Of a stretch of 64,000 nt of DNA, positions 1-9,582 are shown piece after piece. A program made the position numbers and the translations under genes. The stretch lies in contig NZ_CP025249.1 of NCBI RefSeq assembly GCF_009930875.1, forward strand, positions 992,001 to 1,056,000, read 5' to 3'. Under the pieces are notes generated by a model. It made no database searches. It was not told the origin of the DNA and worked only from the letters and a program-made list of their open reading frames with translations. The number at the start of each line of letters is the position of its first letter. Position 1 is the first letter of the stretch. The stretch comes from Actinomyces sp. 432 (GTDB taxonomy: Bacteria > Actinomycetota > Actinomycetes > Actinomycetales > Actinomycetaceae).

Positions 1-513
1 TTCGGTGGCGACCTTCCGGCTCATGCCCGCCACGATCGGGTCCTCGGGCAGCGTCTGGGTGGAGCCGCCCAGGTCGTCGTCCCAGTTGGGGCCCCACTGG
101 ATCGTGGGCAGGTACTCGCCGGTCAGCTGGCTCTTGGCGCGCGCCACCGGAATGTTGGGGGAGTCCTTCGGGGCGGACAGCAGCCGGTCGTACTCGTAGG
201 TCCACGGCTCGTAGTAGTCCTGAACGCCCGGCATGTCCGGGTTGGCGAAGATCTGCGCGAGCCGGCGCAGGCGCCCGCCGGAGCGGGGCCGCAGCCGACC
301 GGCGGCGGTGCGCTCCCAGCCGCCGCGCCAGCGCTCCTGGTCCTCCCAGCCCTTGGGGTAGCCGACGCCGGGGCGCGTCTCGACGTTGTTGAACCACATG
401 TACTCGGTGCCCTCGCGGTTGGTCCACGCCTGCTTGCAGGTGACCGAGCACGTGTGGCAGCCGATGCACTTGTCCAGGTTCATCACCATGGCGATCTGGG
501 CCATCACCTTCAT
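1..513 (-). CDS. narH: Respiratory nitrate reductase beta subunit, partial
   Basis: This is the N-terminal 171 residues of the iron-sulfur electron-transfer subunit of membrane-bound nitrate reductase; the rest lies beyond the window edge. It passes electrons from the NarI haem subunit to the NarG active site on the cytoplasmic face. The first ferredoxin-type cluster motif is visible near the start (MNLDKCIGCHTCSVTCKQAW, residues ~11-30), followed by the family's NREGTEYMWFNNVETRPG stretch. The ATG shares one base with the narG stop (TGATG), so translation is coupled to narG in a narK-narG-narH order; narJ and narI would be expected further out. Identification is firm. Confidence 0.95.
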   Translation of the reverse strand, partial: MKVMAQIAMVMNLDKCIGCHTCSVTCKQAWTNREGTEYMWFNNVETRPGVGYPKGWEDQERWRGGWERTAAGRLRPRSGGRLRRLAQIFANPDMPGVQDYYEPWTYEYDRLLSAPKDSPNIPVARAKSQLTGEYLPTIQWGPNWDDDLGGSTQTLPEDPIVAGMSRKVATE

Positions 514-3500
514 CAGAAGGTCACCTCCTGGTTGGTGCGACGACGAATGAGGGTGACCTCGTCGCGGTTGTTGCCGGTGGGGCCGATGTAGTTGAAGGCG
601 TAGGAGAGCTGGGCGTAGCCGCCCGCGAAGTGGCTGGGCTTGAGCACGATGCGGGTCAGCGAGTTGTGGGTGCCGCCGCGGCGCCCCGAGGTCTCGGTCA
701 GCGGCGTGTTCATGGTGCGCTCCTGGGCGTGGTGCATGAACACTGTGCCCTCGGGGATGCGGTGGGAGACGACCGCGCGGGCGGCCACGATCCCGTTGCG
801 GTTGTAGGCCTCGACCCACTCGTTGTCCCGCACACCGATCTTCTCCGCGTCCGCCGGGCTCATCCAGATGGTCTGCCCGCCCCGGCCCAGGGTGAGCATG
901 TGCAGGTTGTCGTAGTACTGGGAGTGAATCGCCCACTTGTTGTGGATCGTCAGGTAGCGCACGGCCACCTGCACTGCGCCGTCGGGGGTGGTGCCCACCT
1001 GCCCGGGTGCGGCCTCCCCGTAAAGGGCGGCGAAGTCCAGTGGCGGGCGGAAGGTCGGCAGCGACTCACCCATGTCCCGCATCCAGTCGTGGTCCAGGTA
1101 GTAGTGCATGCGGCCGGTGAGCGTGTGCCAGGGCTTGGCGTGCTCCACATTGACCACGAAGGCCGAGTAGCGCCTGCCCCGTGCTCCGAGCCGGACCACT
1201 CCGGGGTGGTGATCACGGGCTGCGGCTTGACCTGGGTGTCGGCGAAGGTGACCTGCTTGCCGGCCTCCTCCTCGCTCAGCTCCACCAGGGGAGTGCCGGT
1301 GCGCCGGGACAGGGTCTGCCAGCCCTGGGTGGCCAGGTGCCCGTTGGTGGCGCCGGACATGTGCATGACGGCGTCGCCGGCCCGGATGGGGGTATTGATC
1401 AGTGGGCGGCCCGCCGCCGCGCCGACGCCGGTGCCATGGGCACGCCGCAGTCGCTCCATCTCCCGCTCCGGGTGCAGCATGATGCCCTTGATGGGGATGC
1501 CGGGGGACTCCACGAGGGGGCCGACGGCGTCGAACTTGTTGCGGATCTGGGTGTAGTCCCGCTCGATCGGCACCAGCTTGGGCATGGTCACGCCCGGCAC
1601 CCACGCCTGCGGCAGGGCGGAGGTGTCCCCGTGCGGCATGGTCATGGCGTCGGGGGTGTCGTGGGTCAGCGGGGCGGCGACGACGTCGGTCTGGGTGCCC
1701 AGGTACTTGGGCGCCCAGGCGCTGACCAGCTCGGCCAGCTGCTGGTAGATGTCGAAGTCGCTGCGTGCCTCCCACGGCGGGTCGATCGCCAGGTTGAAGG
1801 AGTGGATGAAGGGGTGCATGTCCGTGGTGGACAGGTCGTACTTCTCATACCAGGTGGCCGCCGGCAGTACGACGTCGGAGTGCAGCGTCGTGGAGGTGTT
1901 GCGGAAGTCCGCCGTCCACATCAGGTCCAACTTGCCCTGGGGCGCCTCCTCCCGCCAGGTCATGGACACCGGGCGGCGTCCGGCGGGGGTCTCGACGGCG
2001 TTCACGTCGCCACCGGAGCCGACCATGTGGCGCAGGAAGAACTCGGTGCCCTTGGCGGAGGAGCCGAGCAGGTTGGTGCGCCAGGAGGCCAGGATGCGGG
2101 GGAAGTTCTCCGGGGCGTCCGGGTCCTCGCAGGCGAAGCGCAGCTCGCCCCGGGTCAGCTGGTCGACGACGTAGTCCTTGGGGTCCATGCCCGCGGCGGC
2201 GGCCTGCTGCCCAGCAGCAGCGGGTTGCGGTCGAAGGTCGGATAGGAGGGCGTCCAGCCGCGCCGCATCGCCTCCACCAGGGTGTCCGAGGCGGTCTTGC
2301 CCGCCAGGGTGCCGGCGCCCAGCGGAGAGGCCAGCCGGTCCGCCGGGGTATCGTCGTAGCGCCACTGGTCGGTGGTCAGGTACCAGAAGCCGGTGGAGAT
2401 CATCTGCCGCGCGGGCCGGTGCCAGTCCAGGGCGAAGGCGAACTGCGACCAGCCGGCGATGGGGCGGACCTTCTCCTGGCCGACGTAGTGGGCCCAGCCG
2501 CCGCCGTTGACGCCCTGGGTGGCGCACATGGAGGTCAGCGCCAGCAGGGTCCGGTAGATCTGGTCGGCGTGGTAGTAGTGGTTGATGCCGGCCCCCATGA
2601 CGATCTGGGAGCGGCCGCCGGACTCGATGGCGTTGACGGCGAAGTCCCGCGCCACCCGGATGGTGGCCGGGCCCGGCACGCCGGTCAGCTCGGCGGCCCA
2701 GGCGGGCGTGCCCGGGACGGTGGCGTCGTGGTAGTCGGCCGGCCACTGGCCGGGCAGGCCGGGACGGGCCACCGCGTAGTCGGCCAGCAGCAGGTCGTAG
2801 ACGGTGGTGACCAGCCGCCCGTCGGGCAGGCGGGTGGCGGGTACGCCCCGCCGGGCTACGCCGCCGCCGACGCTGCCGGTGGGGGTCTGCGAGCCGGGCA
2901 GGTCGAAGCGGGGCAGCAGGATCTCCGTCGGCTCGACGACGACGCTGCTTGCCGGGGCGGGCGAGCCCGCGGCGTCGGCGGCCTGGGAGGATGGGCCCGC
3001 CGCGCCGTCGTCGGCGAGGTCGGCGATGGACATGATCGGGTCCACGCCCTCCATGAGCAGGTTCCACTTGCCCTCGCCCTCGGGGGTGAAGCGGTCGGCC
3101 AGCGTGCCGCCGGGGTCGGCGGGGCCGCGCTCGCGGTCCCACACTAGCGGCCGGAACTCGCCGCGGGGCAGGTCGTCGGCCACCCCGGCCACGCCGTCGG
3201 CGGTGACGAAGCGGCCCGGAACCGTCCCGGAGCCGTCGGGGGCGGGCACCAGCTCCACCAGGAACGGGGCGTCGGTGTGACGGCGCATGTACTCCAGGAA
3301 GAAGGGCTCGCGCCGCCCGACGTGGAACTCGGACAGGATCACGTGCCCCATGGCCATGCCCAGCGCCCCGTCGGTGCCGGGGGCCACCCGCAGCCACTGG
3401 TCGGCGAACTTGGTGTTGTCGGCGTAGTCGGGGGAGACGGCCACCACCTTCTGCCCGTGGTAGCGGGCCTCAGTCATGAAGTGCGCGTCCGGGGTGCGGG

Positions 3501-4332
3501 TCAGCGGCAGGTTCGACCCCCACATGATCAGGTACTGGGCGTTGTACCAGTCGCCCGCCTCCGGGACGTCGGTCTGGTCTCCGAACACCTGCGGGGAGGC
3601 CGGCGGCAGGTCCGCGTACCAGTCGTAGAAGGACAGCATGGTGCCGCCGATCAGCTCGTGGAAGCGGGCGCCGGCCCCGTAGGAGATCATCGACATGGCC
3701 GGGATGACGGAGAACCCGGCGCACCGGTCCGGCCCCCAGGTGCGGATGGTGTGCACGTAGGCGGCGGCGATGAGCTCCATCGCCTCGTCCCAGCCGACCC
3801 GCACCATTCCGCCCCGCCCGCGCGCCGACTTGTAGGCGCGGGAGGTCTCCGGATCTCCAGTGACCTCCGCCCAGGCGGCCACGGCATCGCCGTCGTGGCG
3901 CTGCCGGGCGGCGCGGAAGGCGTCCAGCAGGACGCTGCGCACATACGGGTAGCGGATGCGCGTGGGGGAGTAGGTGTACCAGGAGAAGGCGGCACCGCGC
4001 GGGCAGCCGCGGGGCTCGTACTCGGGCATGTCCGGCCCGGTGGTGGGGTAGTCGGTGATCTGCTTCTCCCAGGTGATCACGCCGTCGGTGACGTACACCT
4101 CCCAGGCGCACGAGCCGGTGCAGTTCACCCCGTGGGTGGAGTGGACCATCTTGTCGTGGCTCCACCGGTGCCGGTAGAAGGAGTCGGCGTCGCGCCCGCC
4201 TTCGAGGAACAGCCGGCGGGCGTCTGCGGATGGTTCTCCCCGGCGCAGGTAGGAGCCCAGGGCGAACAGTCCCGGGGCGTTCTCAACCCTGGCGTCGGGT
4301 CCGGGGACGATCGGGGCGGTGGGTGTACTCAT
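513..4332 (-). CDS. narG: Respiratory nitrate reductase alpha subunit (two apparent frameshifts)
   Basis: This is the Mo-bisMGD catalytic subunit that reduces nitrate to nitrite. The N-terminal FS0 cluster motif is visible (HGVNCTGSCAWEV, then RGCPRG), and so is the region of the Mo-ligating Asp (YADLPPASPQVFGDQTD). The C-terminus matches the family (PTGNNRDEVTLIRRR). The reading frame breaks twice: near 2210-2212, where GGG should be GGGG (restoring GQQAAAAGMDPKDYV), and near 1177-1180, where GGGG should be GGGGG (restoring SEHGGRRYSAFVVNVEHA). With one base restored at each site the protein is ~1273 aa, the normal NarG size, with no other damage. This looks like sequencing error rather than a pseudogene. 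The start at 4332 gives MSTPTAPIVPG and follows an intergenic gap after narK. Confidence 0.9.
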
Positions 4333-4450
4333 CGCGGGTCCTTGGCGGGGTGGCTGGAGGTATGGGCGGAACTTGAAGCGGTGTGATGAGTCGGCCGGGC
4401 CGCCGATCCGGTGCGGCCGCGGCGGTGACACGGCGTCGTCGTCGGGAGTG

Positions 4451-5779
4451 TCAGCCGGGCCGCTTGGCGGAGGGTCGGGCGTAGCGGATCCAGCAGATGA
4501 CGGCGCACACCACGCAGAAGACGGCGCAGCCGTAGAAGAATGTGGAGGTGGACATCAGAGTCAGGGCGATGCCGACCAGGAACGGCCCGAGTGCGGCCAC
4601 GGCGGCGGTGAAGCCGATCGCCCCGCCCGCCTGGCGCTTGGGCATGATCATGGGCATCTGCTTGAAGGTGGAGGCGTTGCCCACCCCGGCGAAGAAGAAC
4701 ATGGCCAGCAGGCCGATCATGAATACGGGGAAGTCGCCGGCGTCGTCGGCGGTGGCGACCTGCCAGCCGCAGAAGGTCATGGTGACGGCCATGCCGACGG
4801 CGGAAACGAAGGTCCAGATGGCGCCGCCGAAGCGGTCGCACAGGGGACCCCAGGCGAAGCGCAGGAAGGATCCCAGCAGTGTGCCGATGAAGGCGTAGGA
4901 GGCGCCCTTGGGCAGCTCGGCGGCGGCCAGTGTCTGGGCCAGCGGGGAGGAGGCGCCGTAGTTGTTGTTGATGATGTTGGCGGTCTGCGCGGCGAAGCCG
5001 GAGAAGATGCCGAAGGTCATGATGTACAGGACCGTCATCAGCCAGGTGTCGATGTTGCCGAAGATGTCCAGTTGCTGGCTGATATTGGCCTTGACCGGCA
5101 CGTCCTTGATGTAGGCGAAGGCCAGGGCGGCGGCGATCAGGGACCACGGCAGGAAGAAGACGGTGGCGTTGAAGACCCGCGGGGCGCCGTCGGCGTAGGG
5201 GGCCACCCAGGTGAGCCCGAGCAGGCTCGTGCTCATCAGGAACGGGGCGGCCAGCTGGATGACGCTCATGCCCATGTTGCCCAGTCCGCCCTGCAGGCCC
5301 AGCGCCGTGCCGGACAGGCGCTTGGGGAAGAAGAAGCCGGTGGAGGGCATGTAGCCGGAGAACGTGGCGGCACCGATGCCGCAGGTGAAGGACAGCGCCA
5401 GCAGGGTGGCGAAGGAGGTGGCGGGGTTCTGCACGGCGAAGAACCAGCCGAGCATCGGTAGGACGTACAGCAGGGAGGACCAGCCGATCATCTTGCGCGA
5501 GCCGATGGTCGCGGGGAGGAACATGTAGATCAGGCGCAGCCCCGCGCAGGACAGGCCCGGCATGGAGGTGATCCAGTAGATCTGGTTCGTGGTCAGCTCG
5601 AAGCCGATCTCGTTCAGGCGCGGGGCGACGGCGCTGGGCAGGAACCACACCGTGAAGCCGAGCATGAGGGAGAAGGTGGTGATGGCCAGGGTGCGCCAGG
5701 CGATGGACGCCGACCAGCCGTCCGGCTCCTCCGGGTTCCAACCGGTCAGGACGCGGCCGGAGGTATCGAGCTGACTCAT
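4451..5779 (-). CDS. narK: Nitrate/nitrite MFS transporter NarK
   Basis: This 442-residue polytopic protein of the major facilitator superfamily has about 12 hydrophobic segments. It would bring nitrate into the cytoplasm for NarG and export nitrite. Nitrate-porter signatures are present: a Gly-rich helix with GLQGGLGNMGMS, and a second one around FFFAGVGNASTFKQMPMI. It opens the narK-narG-narH unit on the minus strand, with 118 bp to narG. The ATG at 5779 has an AGGAG ribosome site about 8 bases upstream. The two nitrate-signature Gly-rich helices separate it from generic MFS exporters. Confidence 0.93.
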   Translation of the reverse strand: MSQLDTSGRVLTGWNPEEPDGWSASIAWRTLAITTFSLMLGFTVWFLPSAVAPRLNEIGFELTTNQIYWITSMPGLSCAGLRLIYMFLPATIGSRKMIGWSSLLYVLPMLGWFFAVQNPATSFATLLALSFTCGIGAATFSGYMPSTGFFFPKRLSGTALGLQGGLGNMGMSVIQLAAPFLMSTSLLGLTWVAPYADGAPRVFNATVFFLPWSLIAAALAFAYIKDVPVKANISQQLDIFGNIDTWLMTVLYIMTFGIFSGFAAQTANIINNNYGASSPLAQTLAAAELPKGASYAFIGTLLGSFLRFAWGPLCDRFGGAIWTFVSAVGMAVTMTFCGWQVATADDAGDFPVFMIGLLAMFFFAGVGNASTFKQMPMIMPKRQAGGAIGFTAAVAALGPFLVGIALTLMSTSTFFYGCAVFCVVCAVICWIRYARPSAKRPG

Positions 5780-6083
5780 GGTGCTGTAACTCCTGTGGGT
5801 AGGGGGTGAGTAACCGTGAGCTGTTCCGGGTGAACCGGTTTGCGCGTGGGCGGGGCGTCCCTGCCTGCGCGGTCAGGACATGATCGCCTGAACTGGGCGT
5901 TCCTCATTCGTCGGGGTCGTGGCTGGCTTGATTTCGCGGTTCTCCGACCTCATGTTTTTTCCGGAGAGGACCGTAATAAGCAAGTCTGATGTGAGCTAAT
6001 AGGCATCCGGTGCGAGGCGGGTGTGGGAGTATCCGTGCTGGTCGAAGGGGTTTTGGCCGGGTTCTCGGGCTACCGTGTCCGGC
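5780..6083. promoter_or_regulatory. Divergent narK / moaB control region
   Basis: This 304-bp gap separates narK (minus) from moaB (plus) and must hold both promoters. An AT-rich patch (TTTTTTCC, then TAATAAGCAAG, around 5950-5985) stands out from the GC-rich surroundings and is a plausible promoter core. No convincing FNR/CRP-type palindrome could be found by eye. Confidence 0.45.
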
Positions 6084-6677
6084 ATGAGTCAGCAGACAGC
6101 GCCCACTTCCTCCGGCATGCCCACGGCGTCGGCCTCAGCCGCCCCCGCAGATGCTCCCGTGCCTCAAAAGGGGCTGCATCCGCTGCCCGCACCTGTCAAG
6201 GGCGCCGTGATTACCGTCTCCGACCGTTGCGTGAGCGGTGAGCGGGAGGATGTCTCCGGTCCCCTGGCCGCGCGGCTGCTGCGAAAGCACGACGTCTTGG
6301 TCGACGCCGTGAAGGTGGTGCCCGACGGGGTGGAACCGGTGCGCGCCGCCATTGAGGAGGCCATTGCTGCCGGTGCGCGCGTGGTGCTGACTGCCGGCGG
6401 CACCGGCGTCACCCCGCGTGACCTGACCCCGGAGGCCACCGCCCCACTGCTGGCGGTGCGCTTGGAGGGCGTCGAGGCGCAGGTCCGCGCCTATGGGTTG
6501 ACCCAGACTCCACTGTCAAGTCTCTCCCGCGGGCTCGTGGGGGTCACCGGTCGCGACGCCGACGGCGTGCTGGTGGTCAACGCGCCCGGCTCGCGCGGAG
6601 GAGTCAAGGACACCATCGCCGTGGTGGGGCCCCTGGTTCCGCACGTCCTGGAGCAGCTCGGCGGCGGCGACCACTGA
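6084..6677 (+). CDS. moaB: Molybdopterin adenylyltransferase-type protein MoaB/Mog
   Basis: This protein adenylates molybdopterin before molybdate insertion, in the cytoplasmic Moco pathway. The MoCF_biosynth fold is clear: ITVSDRCVSGEREDVSGP at the start of the domain, the substrate-binding loop TAGGTGVTPRD, and NAPGSRGGVKDT near the end. About 37 low-complexity residues precede the domain. The ATG at 6084 is chosen because the residues before it have no family similarity. It is transcribed away from narK, and the other Moco genes follow downstream, so it probably serves the nitrate reductase. Confidence 0.9.
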   Translation: MSQQTAPTSSGMPTASASAAPADAPVPQKGLHPLPAPVKGAVITVSDRCVSGEREDVSGPLAARLLRKHDVLVDAVKVVPDGVEPVRAAIEEAIAAGARVVLTAGGTGVTPRDLTPEATAPLLAVRLEGVEAQVRAYGLTQTPLSSLSRGLVGVTGRDADGVLVVNAPGSRGGVKDTIAVVGPLVPHVLEQLGGGDH

Positions 6678-6717
6678 CCGCCCCACCCCTCCTGTCCCTG
6701 CCCCGCCCCGCCCCGCC

Positions 6718-6809
6718 GAGACCGGCACCAGTAACACACCGAGACCGGCACCTGTGACGTGCCGAGACCGGCACTTGTGACGTGCCGAGAGCGGCACTAA
6801 TGACCTGTG
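6718..6809 (-). repeat. Four tandem 23-bp repeat units (left array)
   Basis: There are four head-to-tail 23-bp units at 6718-6740, 6741-6763, 6764-6786 and 6787-6809. Each has the form GAGACC-GGCAC-N7-GTGCC with small variation. Neighbouring units together form a stem CGGCAC / GTGCCG around a 4-base loop. The array lies just after moaB and points opposite to the array at 8141-8232. Confidence 0.85.
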
Positions 6810-6876
6810 CGTTTGAGGTGCGCGATCCGGGCGGCCGACTGCACATGGCGGGAGAACTGCATGGGCTGCCTGACAA

Positions 6877-8040
6877 TCATTCCGCGGCGCGCGTGCGCTC
6901 GCGTTTGGTTCGAAGCCCACTGACCGGGCGGCTCTCGCATGCGGTGCGGGGCAGCAGGGCGCGGAGCCTTTCTAGCGCTCGATCGGTATCGCGCACCTCG
7001 TCTGGCGAGAAATGCGCGATTTCGAACCCCTGATCGATGAAGGCGTCATCGCGTGCGGCTTGGCGGGCGCGGACGGCGTCCGGATCGTGACGTAGCTTTA
7101 TCAGCCCATCCACTTCCGCCGCTCTCCGCAGGCTCTGCCAGCCGAGATCTGCGAAGAAGGTGGTTGTCTCGGTGTGCAGCGGCATCTGTGGAGTCGGTGC
7201 TGTGAGTCCATTCGCCAGGCAGATTCTGCGCAGCTCTGTCTCATAGGGCGATTGGCTCCAGGGAGTGGCGGCTTCAATGACGGCCCTGGCCCTCCGCACC
7301 CCGCGTTCGCCGCGGCGACGACTCAACCGATCCATGATTCGCGTTCGCAGCATACTCGCTTCCCGGTTGATCTCGGCGGCGCGATCCCAGGGACGGTTGA
7401 TGGTGCGGTACCCCGGCTGTTTCGTGTCAGTAGGGGGAGTTAGAGCTCCGGTGGCGATCGCCATCAAGGAGTCGACGGCCACCAGGGCAGCATCCGGTTG
7501 GAGGTACCGGGCGCAGTCCTCGATGGTTCGTTCGAGTCCGGTCACACGTATTCCATCGATAGTGATGACGTCGGTGTCAGGAATCTGGAAATGGTGACGA
7601 TGGAGCGCGCGGCTGGCGAGAGCGCGTCGACGGTCGAGCGGGCTCAGATCGCGGCTGGGTGGACGCGTAGGGTCGCGGCGTGTCGGCGGACGACGTAGTC
7701 CGTGGACATGAAAGGGAACTGCGAGGTGCAACGCGTCCGGGGCGTGCCAGGTATTTCCTCCGTGCATCAGTACGGCGCTTTCCAGAACTACCACACCGCT
7801 GAGTTCGTCAGTGCGCACCGTTTCCAGCATCACGGCGTGCATCGCGGTCTGTCGTTCCCAGGCTGCGGCGTCGGGAGGGAGATGGATGTACGCGTCGCGT
7901 CGAATCTGGGTGAGCTGCCCGGAGCGGACTTCGCTCTCCAGTAGGTTTCGCCCGACAATGGAGCGACGAATGAGTGTGGTAGGGATCACGGGGGACTCGT
8001 TGGTGGGGGTGGCGCCATTGCTCATGACGGAAGCGTGCAC
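6877..8040 (-). CDS. DUF559/AbiEi-like protein with Vsr-type nuclease-like C-terminus
   Basis: This 387-aa protein resembles the actinobacterial AbiEi-like/DUF559 class. The N-terminus (RSIVGRNLLESEVRSGQLTQ) looks like the winged-helix start of AbiEi antitoxin-like proteins. The C-terminus has the DUF559 pattern of a PD-(D/E)XK-like fold: FADLGWQSLRRAAEVDGL then a run of charged residues and QGFEIAHFSPDEV. The predicted strand with Asp/Glu (FADLGW, EVDG) fits a nuclease core, but activity is not proven. The gene interrupts the Moco cluster and is bracketed by inverted 23-bp repeat arrays, which suggests insertion. A start at 8025 (MSNGATP) is also possible. Role unknown; defence or DNA repair are candidates. 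Confidence 0.6.
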   Translation of the reverse strand: MHASVMSNGATPTNESPVIPTTLIRRSIVGRNLLESEVRSGQLTQIRRDAYIHLPPDAAAWERQTAMHAVMLETVRTDELSGVVVLESAVLMHGGNTWHAPDALHLAVPFHVHGLRRPPTRRDPTRPPSRDLSPLDRRRALASRALHRHHFQIPDTDVITIDGIRVTGLERTIEDCARYLQPDAALVAVDSLMAIATGALTPPTDTKQPGYRTINRPWDRAAEINREASMLRTRIMDRLSRRRGERGVRRARAVIEAATPWSQSPYETELRRICLANGLTAPTPQMPLHTETTTFFADLGWQSLRRAAEVDGLIKLRHDPDAVRARQAARDDAFIDQGFEIAHFSPDEVRDTDRALERLRALLPRTACESRPVSGLRTKRERTRAAE

Positions 8041-8140
8041 TAGATGTGCCTATTAACGCCATCTATCTCCGCGCGCCCTGTGGATAGGTATTTTTGAGGA
8101 TGTCTTGAAACGTGTCTGTGGGCGGCGGTGCGGCTTCCTC

Positions 8141-8232
8141 GGCACGTTACTGGTGCCGGTTTCGGCACGTTACTGGTGCCGGTTTCGGCACGTTACTGGT
8201 GCCGGTTTCGGTGTGTTACGAGTGCCGGTCTC
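8141..8232 (+). repeat. Four tandem 23-bp repeat units (right array)
   Basis: There are four units at 8141-8163, 8164-8186, 8187-8209 and 8210-8232; the first three are identical. Each contains GTGCCGGTTTCGGCAC across the unit junction (6-bp stem, 4-base loop). The orientation is the reverse of the 6718-6809 array. The last unit overlaps the 3' end of mobA and encodes its last residues. Confidence 0.87.
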
Positions 8233-8908
8233 GGCGGGGAGGGGAGGAGGAGTAGGTGCGGATGTCCTCCCAGGTGTCCAGGTCGCGCGCGGCGCGGGCG
8301 AGGGCCTCTCCCCGTGCGGACAGGTCTACCCGAACCAGATCCATCCCGCCCAGCACCTGCCGCACCGCGACATCGCGCAGCGCCGCGCCCCCGGGTGCCA
8401 CACGCCCCACCAGCGCGGCGGTCCGGTACACGCCCAGTAGGTACTGGACATGATCACCGTCGACCGCGCAGGCGCCGTCGGCTCCGGCACGTCCCTCCAG
8501 CGCCTCCCGCAGCAGCGGCAGGGCCCGCCAGGAATCCGGAGCATCACAGGTGACGACGGCGCTAAAGTGCTCGTCGACGACGGCGCCCGTCGGCCCGGAC
8601 GGATCGCTTGCCGCTGCCTGCTCGACGGCGGCGAGCCGCGCCAGCCCGGCCGCGATTCCCGCCACCGGCCCGCCCAGCGGCGGCTCCTCCAGGGCCCGCA
8701 GAACTCCGGTCGGCACCGCCACCGCCGGCGGCGCCACCACAACCACTTGACCTGACGGCAGTTGCTCGCGCACGCGTTCAACCCCGCCCAGCACATGGTC
8801 GAGCAGGCGGGCACCGCGAACCATCACGTCCGGTTTCAACGCCCCTCCCAGGCGTCGCCCTGTCCCGCCGGCGAGCACGACAACATCCAGCCGTCCCCTC
8901 TCCGTCAC
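8216..8908 (-). CDS. mobA: Molybdenum cofactor guanylyltransferase
   Basis: MobA joins GMP to Moco to make the guanine-dinucleotide form needed by NarG. The nucleotidyltransferase start is typical: VVLAGGTGRRLGGALKPDV (residues ~10-28), followed by EEPPLGGPVAGIAAGL and a TCDAP motif for the metal/nucleotide site. At 230 aa the length is normal. The GTG start overlaps the moaC stop (GTGA). The last residues (RRDRHS) are encoded by a 23-bp repeat unit, so the natural C-terminus may have been altered by repeat insertion. It belongs to the moeA-moaC-mobA minus-strand group. Confidence 0.88.
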   Translation of the reverse strand: MTERGRLDVVVLAGGTGRRLGGALKPDVMVRGARLLDHVLGGVERVREQLPSGQVVVVAPPAVAVPTGVLRALEEPPLGGPVAGIAAGLARLAAVEQAAASDPSGPTGAVVDEHFSAVVTCDAPDSWRALPLLREALEGRAGADGACAVDGDHVQYLLGVYRTAALVGRVAPGGAALRDVAVRQVLGGMDLVRVDLSARGEALARAARDLDTWEDIRTYSSSPPRRDRHS

Positions 8909-9531
8909 CTGTTCTCCTGCCCGGCGTCCTCCGAACGCACCCAGTCGCCGGAGCGGCCCCCGGACTTTGACAGCACCTTCGCCTCGCGCAGCGCCACGGT
9001 CCGGTCCACGCCCTTGACCATGTCCACCAGCGCGAGTCCAGCGACCGTGGCCGCGGTCAGCGCCTCCATCTCCACACCCGTGCGGTCGGCGGTGCGCACC
9101 AGCGTCTGGATGCGCACGCCATCCTCCTCAATGCGCAGGTCCACAGCGCAGGCGTGCACCCCGATCACATGCGCCAGCGGCAGTAGTTCCGGAACCCGCT
9201 TGGCGGCTGCGATCCCGGCGATGCGCGCCACCGCCAGCGCGTCGCCCTTGGGGACGGCGTCTTCGCGCAGAGCCGTGATGATCGCGGGGGAGCAAGCCAC
9301 GAAGGCGGTCGCGGTGGCCGTGCGGACGGTGGGCTGCTTGGCGGATACGTCGACCATGCGGGCGGCCCCGGAGTCGTCCAGGTGCGTCAGGCGGATGGGC
9401 TGGCCGTCCGCCGCTCCGCCGGGCGCGGCACCCGCAGCGGGCTCGGGAGGCGCGGTAGGGGCCGCGGCGTCGTCGGCGGTGGTGGACGTCTGCGCCCGGA
9501 CAGGGGCGGGCTTGCGGCGGAACAGGTGCAT
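8905..9531 (-). CDS. moaC: Cyclic pyranopterin monophosphate synthase MoaC
   Basis: MoaC works after MoaA to convert the rearranged GTP derivative into cPMP. Family motifs are intact: LTHLDDSGAARMVDVSAKQP, LPLAHVIGVHACAVDL, and a C-terminal RTGVEMEALTAATVAGLALV. A ~45-residue Ala/Pro-rich N-terminal tail precedes the domain and may be unstructured. The start at 9531 (MHLFRRKP) is preferred because GAGGAG lies 6 bases upstream. It overlaps mobA by 4 bases and follows moeA by about 50 bp. Confidence 0.92.
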   Translation of the reverse strand: MHLFRRKPAPVRAQTSTTADDAAAPTAPPEPAAGAAPGGAADGQPIRLTHLDDSGAARMVDVSAKQPTVRTATATAFVACSPAIITALREDAVPKGDALAVARIAGIAAAKRVPELLPLAHVIGVHACAVDLRIEEDGVRIQTLVRTADRTGVEMEALTAATVAGLALVDMVKGVDRTVALREAKVLSKSGGRSGDWVRSEDAGQENR

Positions 9532-9582
9532 GGGTCTCCTCGGCACGGTTGGAATCAGGCGGTTTTGTGCAGGGGCACGCGG

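Noticed and set aside
1170..2215. Programmed frameshifting in narG
   Set aside because: There is no slippery heptamer or downstream pseudoknot in evidence, and identical single-base losses occur in unrelated genes, which fits sequence error better.
5880..6010. FNR or CRP-type site upstream of narK
   Set aside because: Only half-sites (TTGAT, TGTGA) occur, without a matching second half at the right spacing.
6718..8232. 23-bp tandem arrays as a CRISPR array
   Set aside because: The units follow each other with no unique spacers, and no cas genes are present anywhere in the window.
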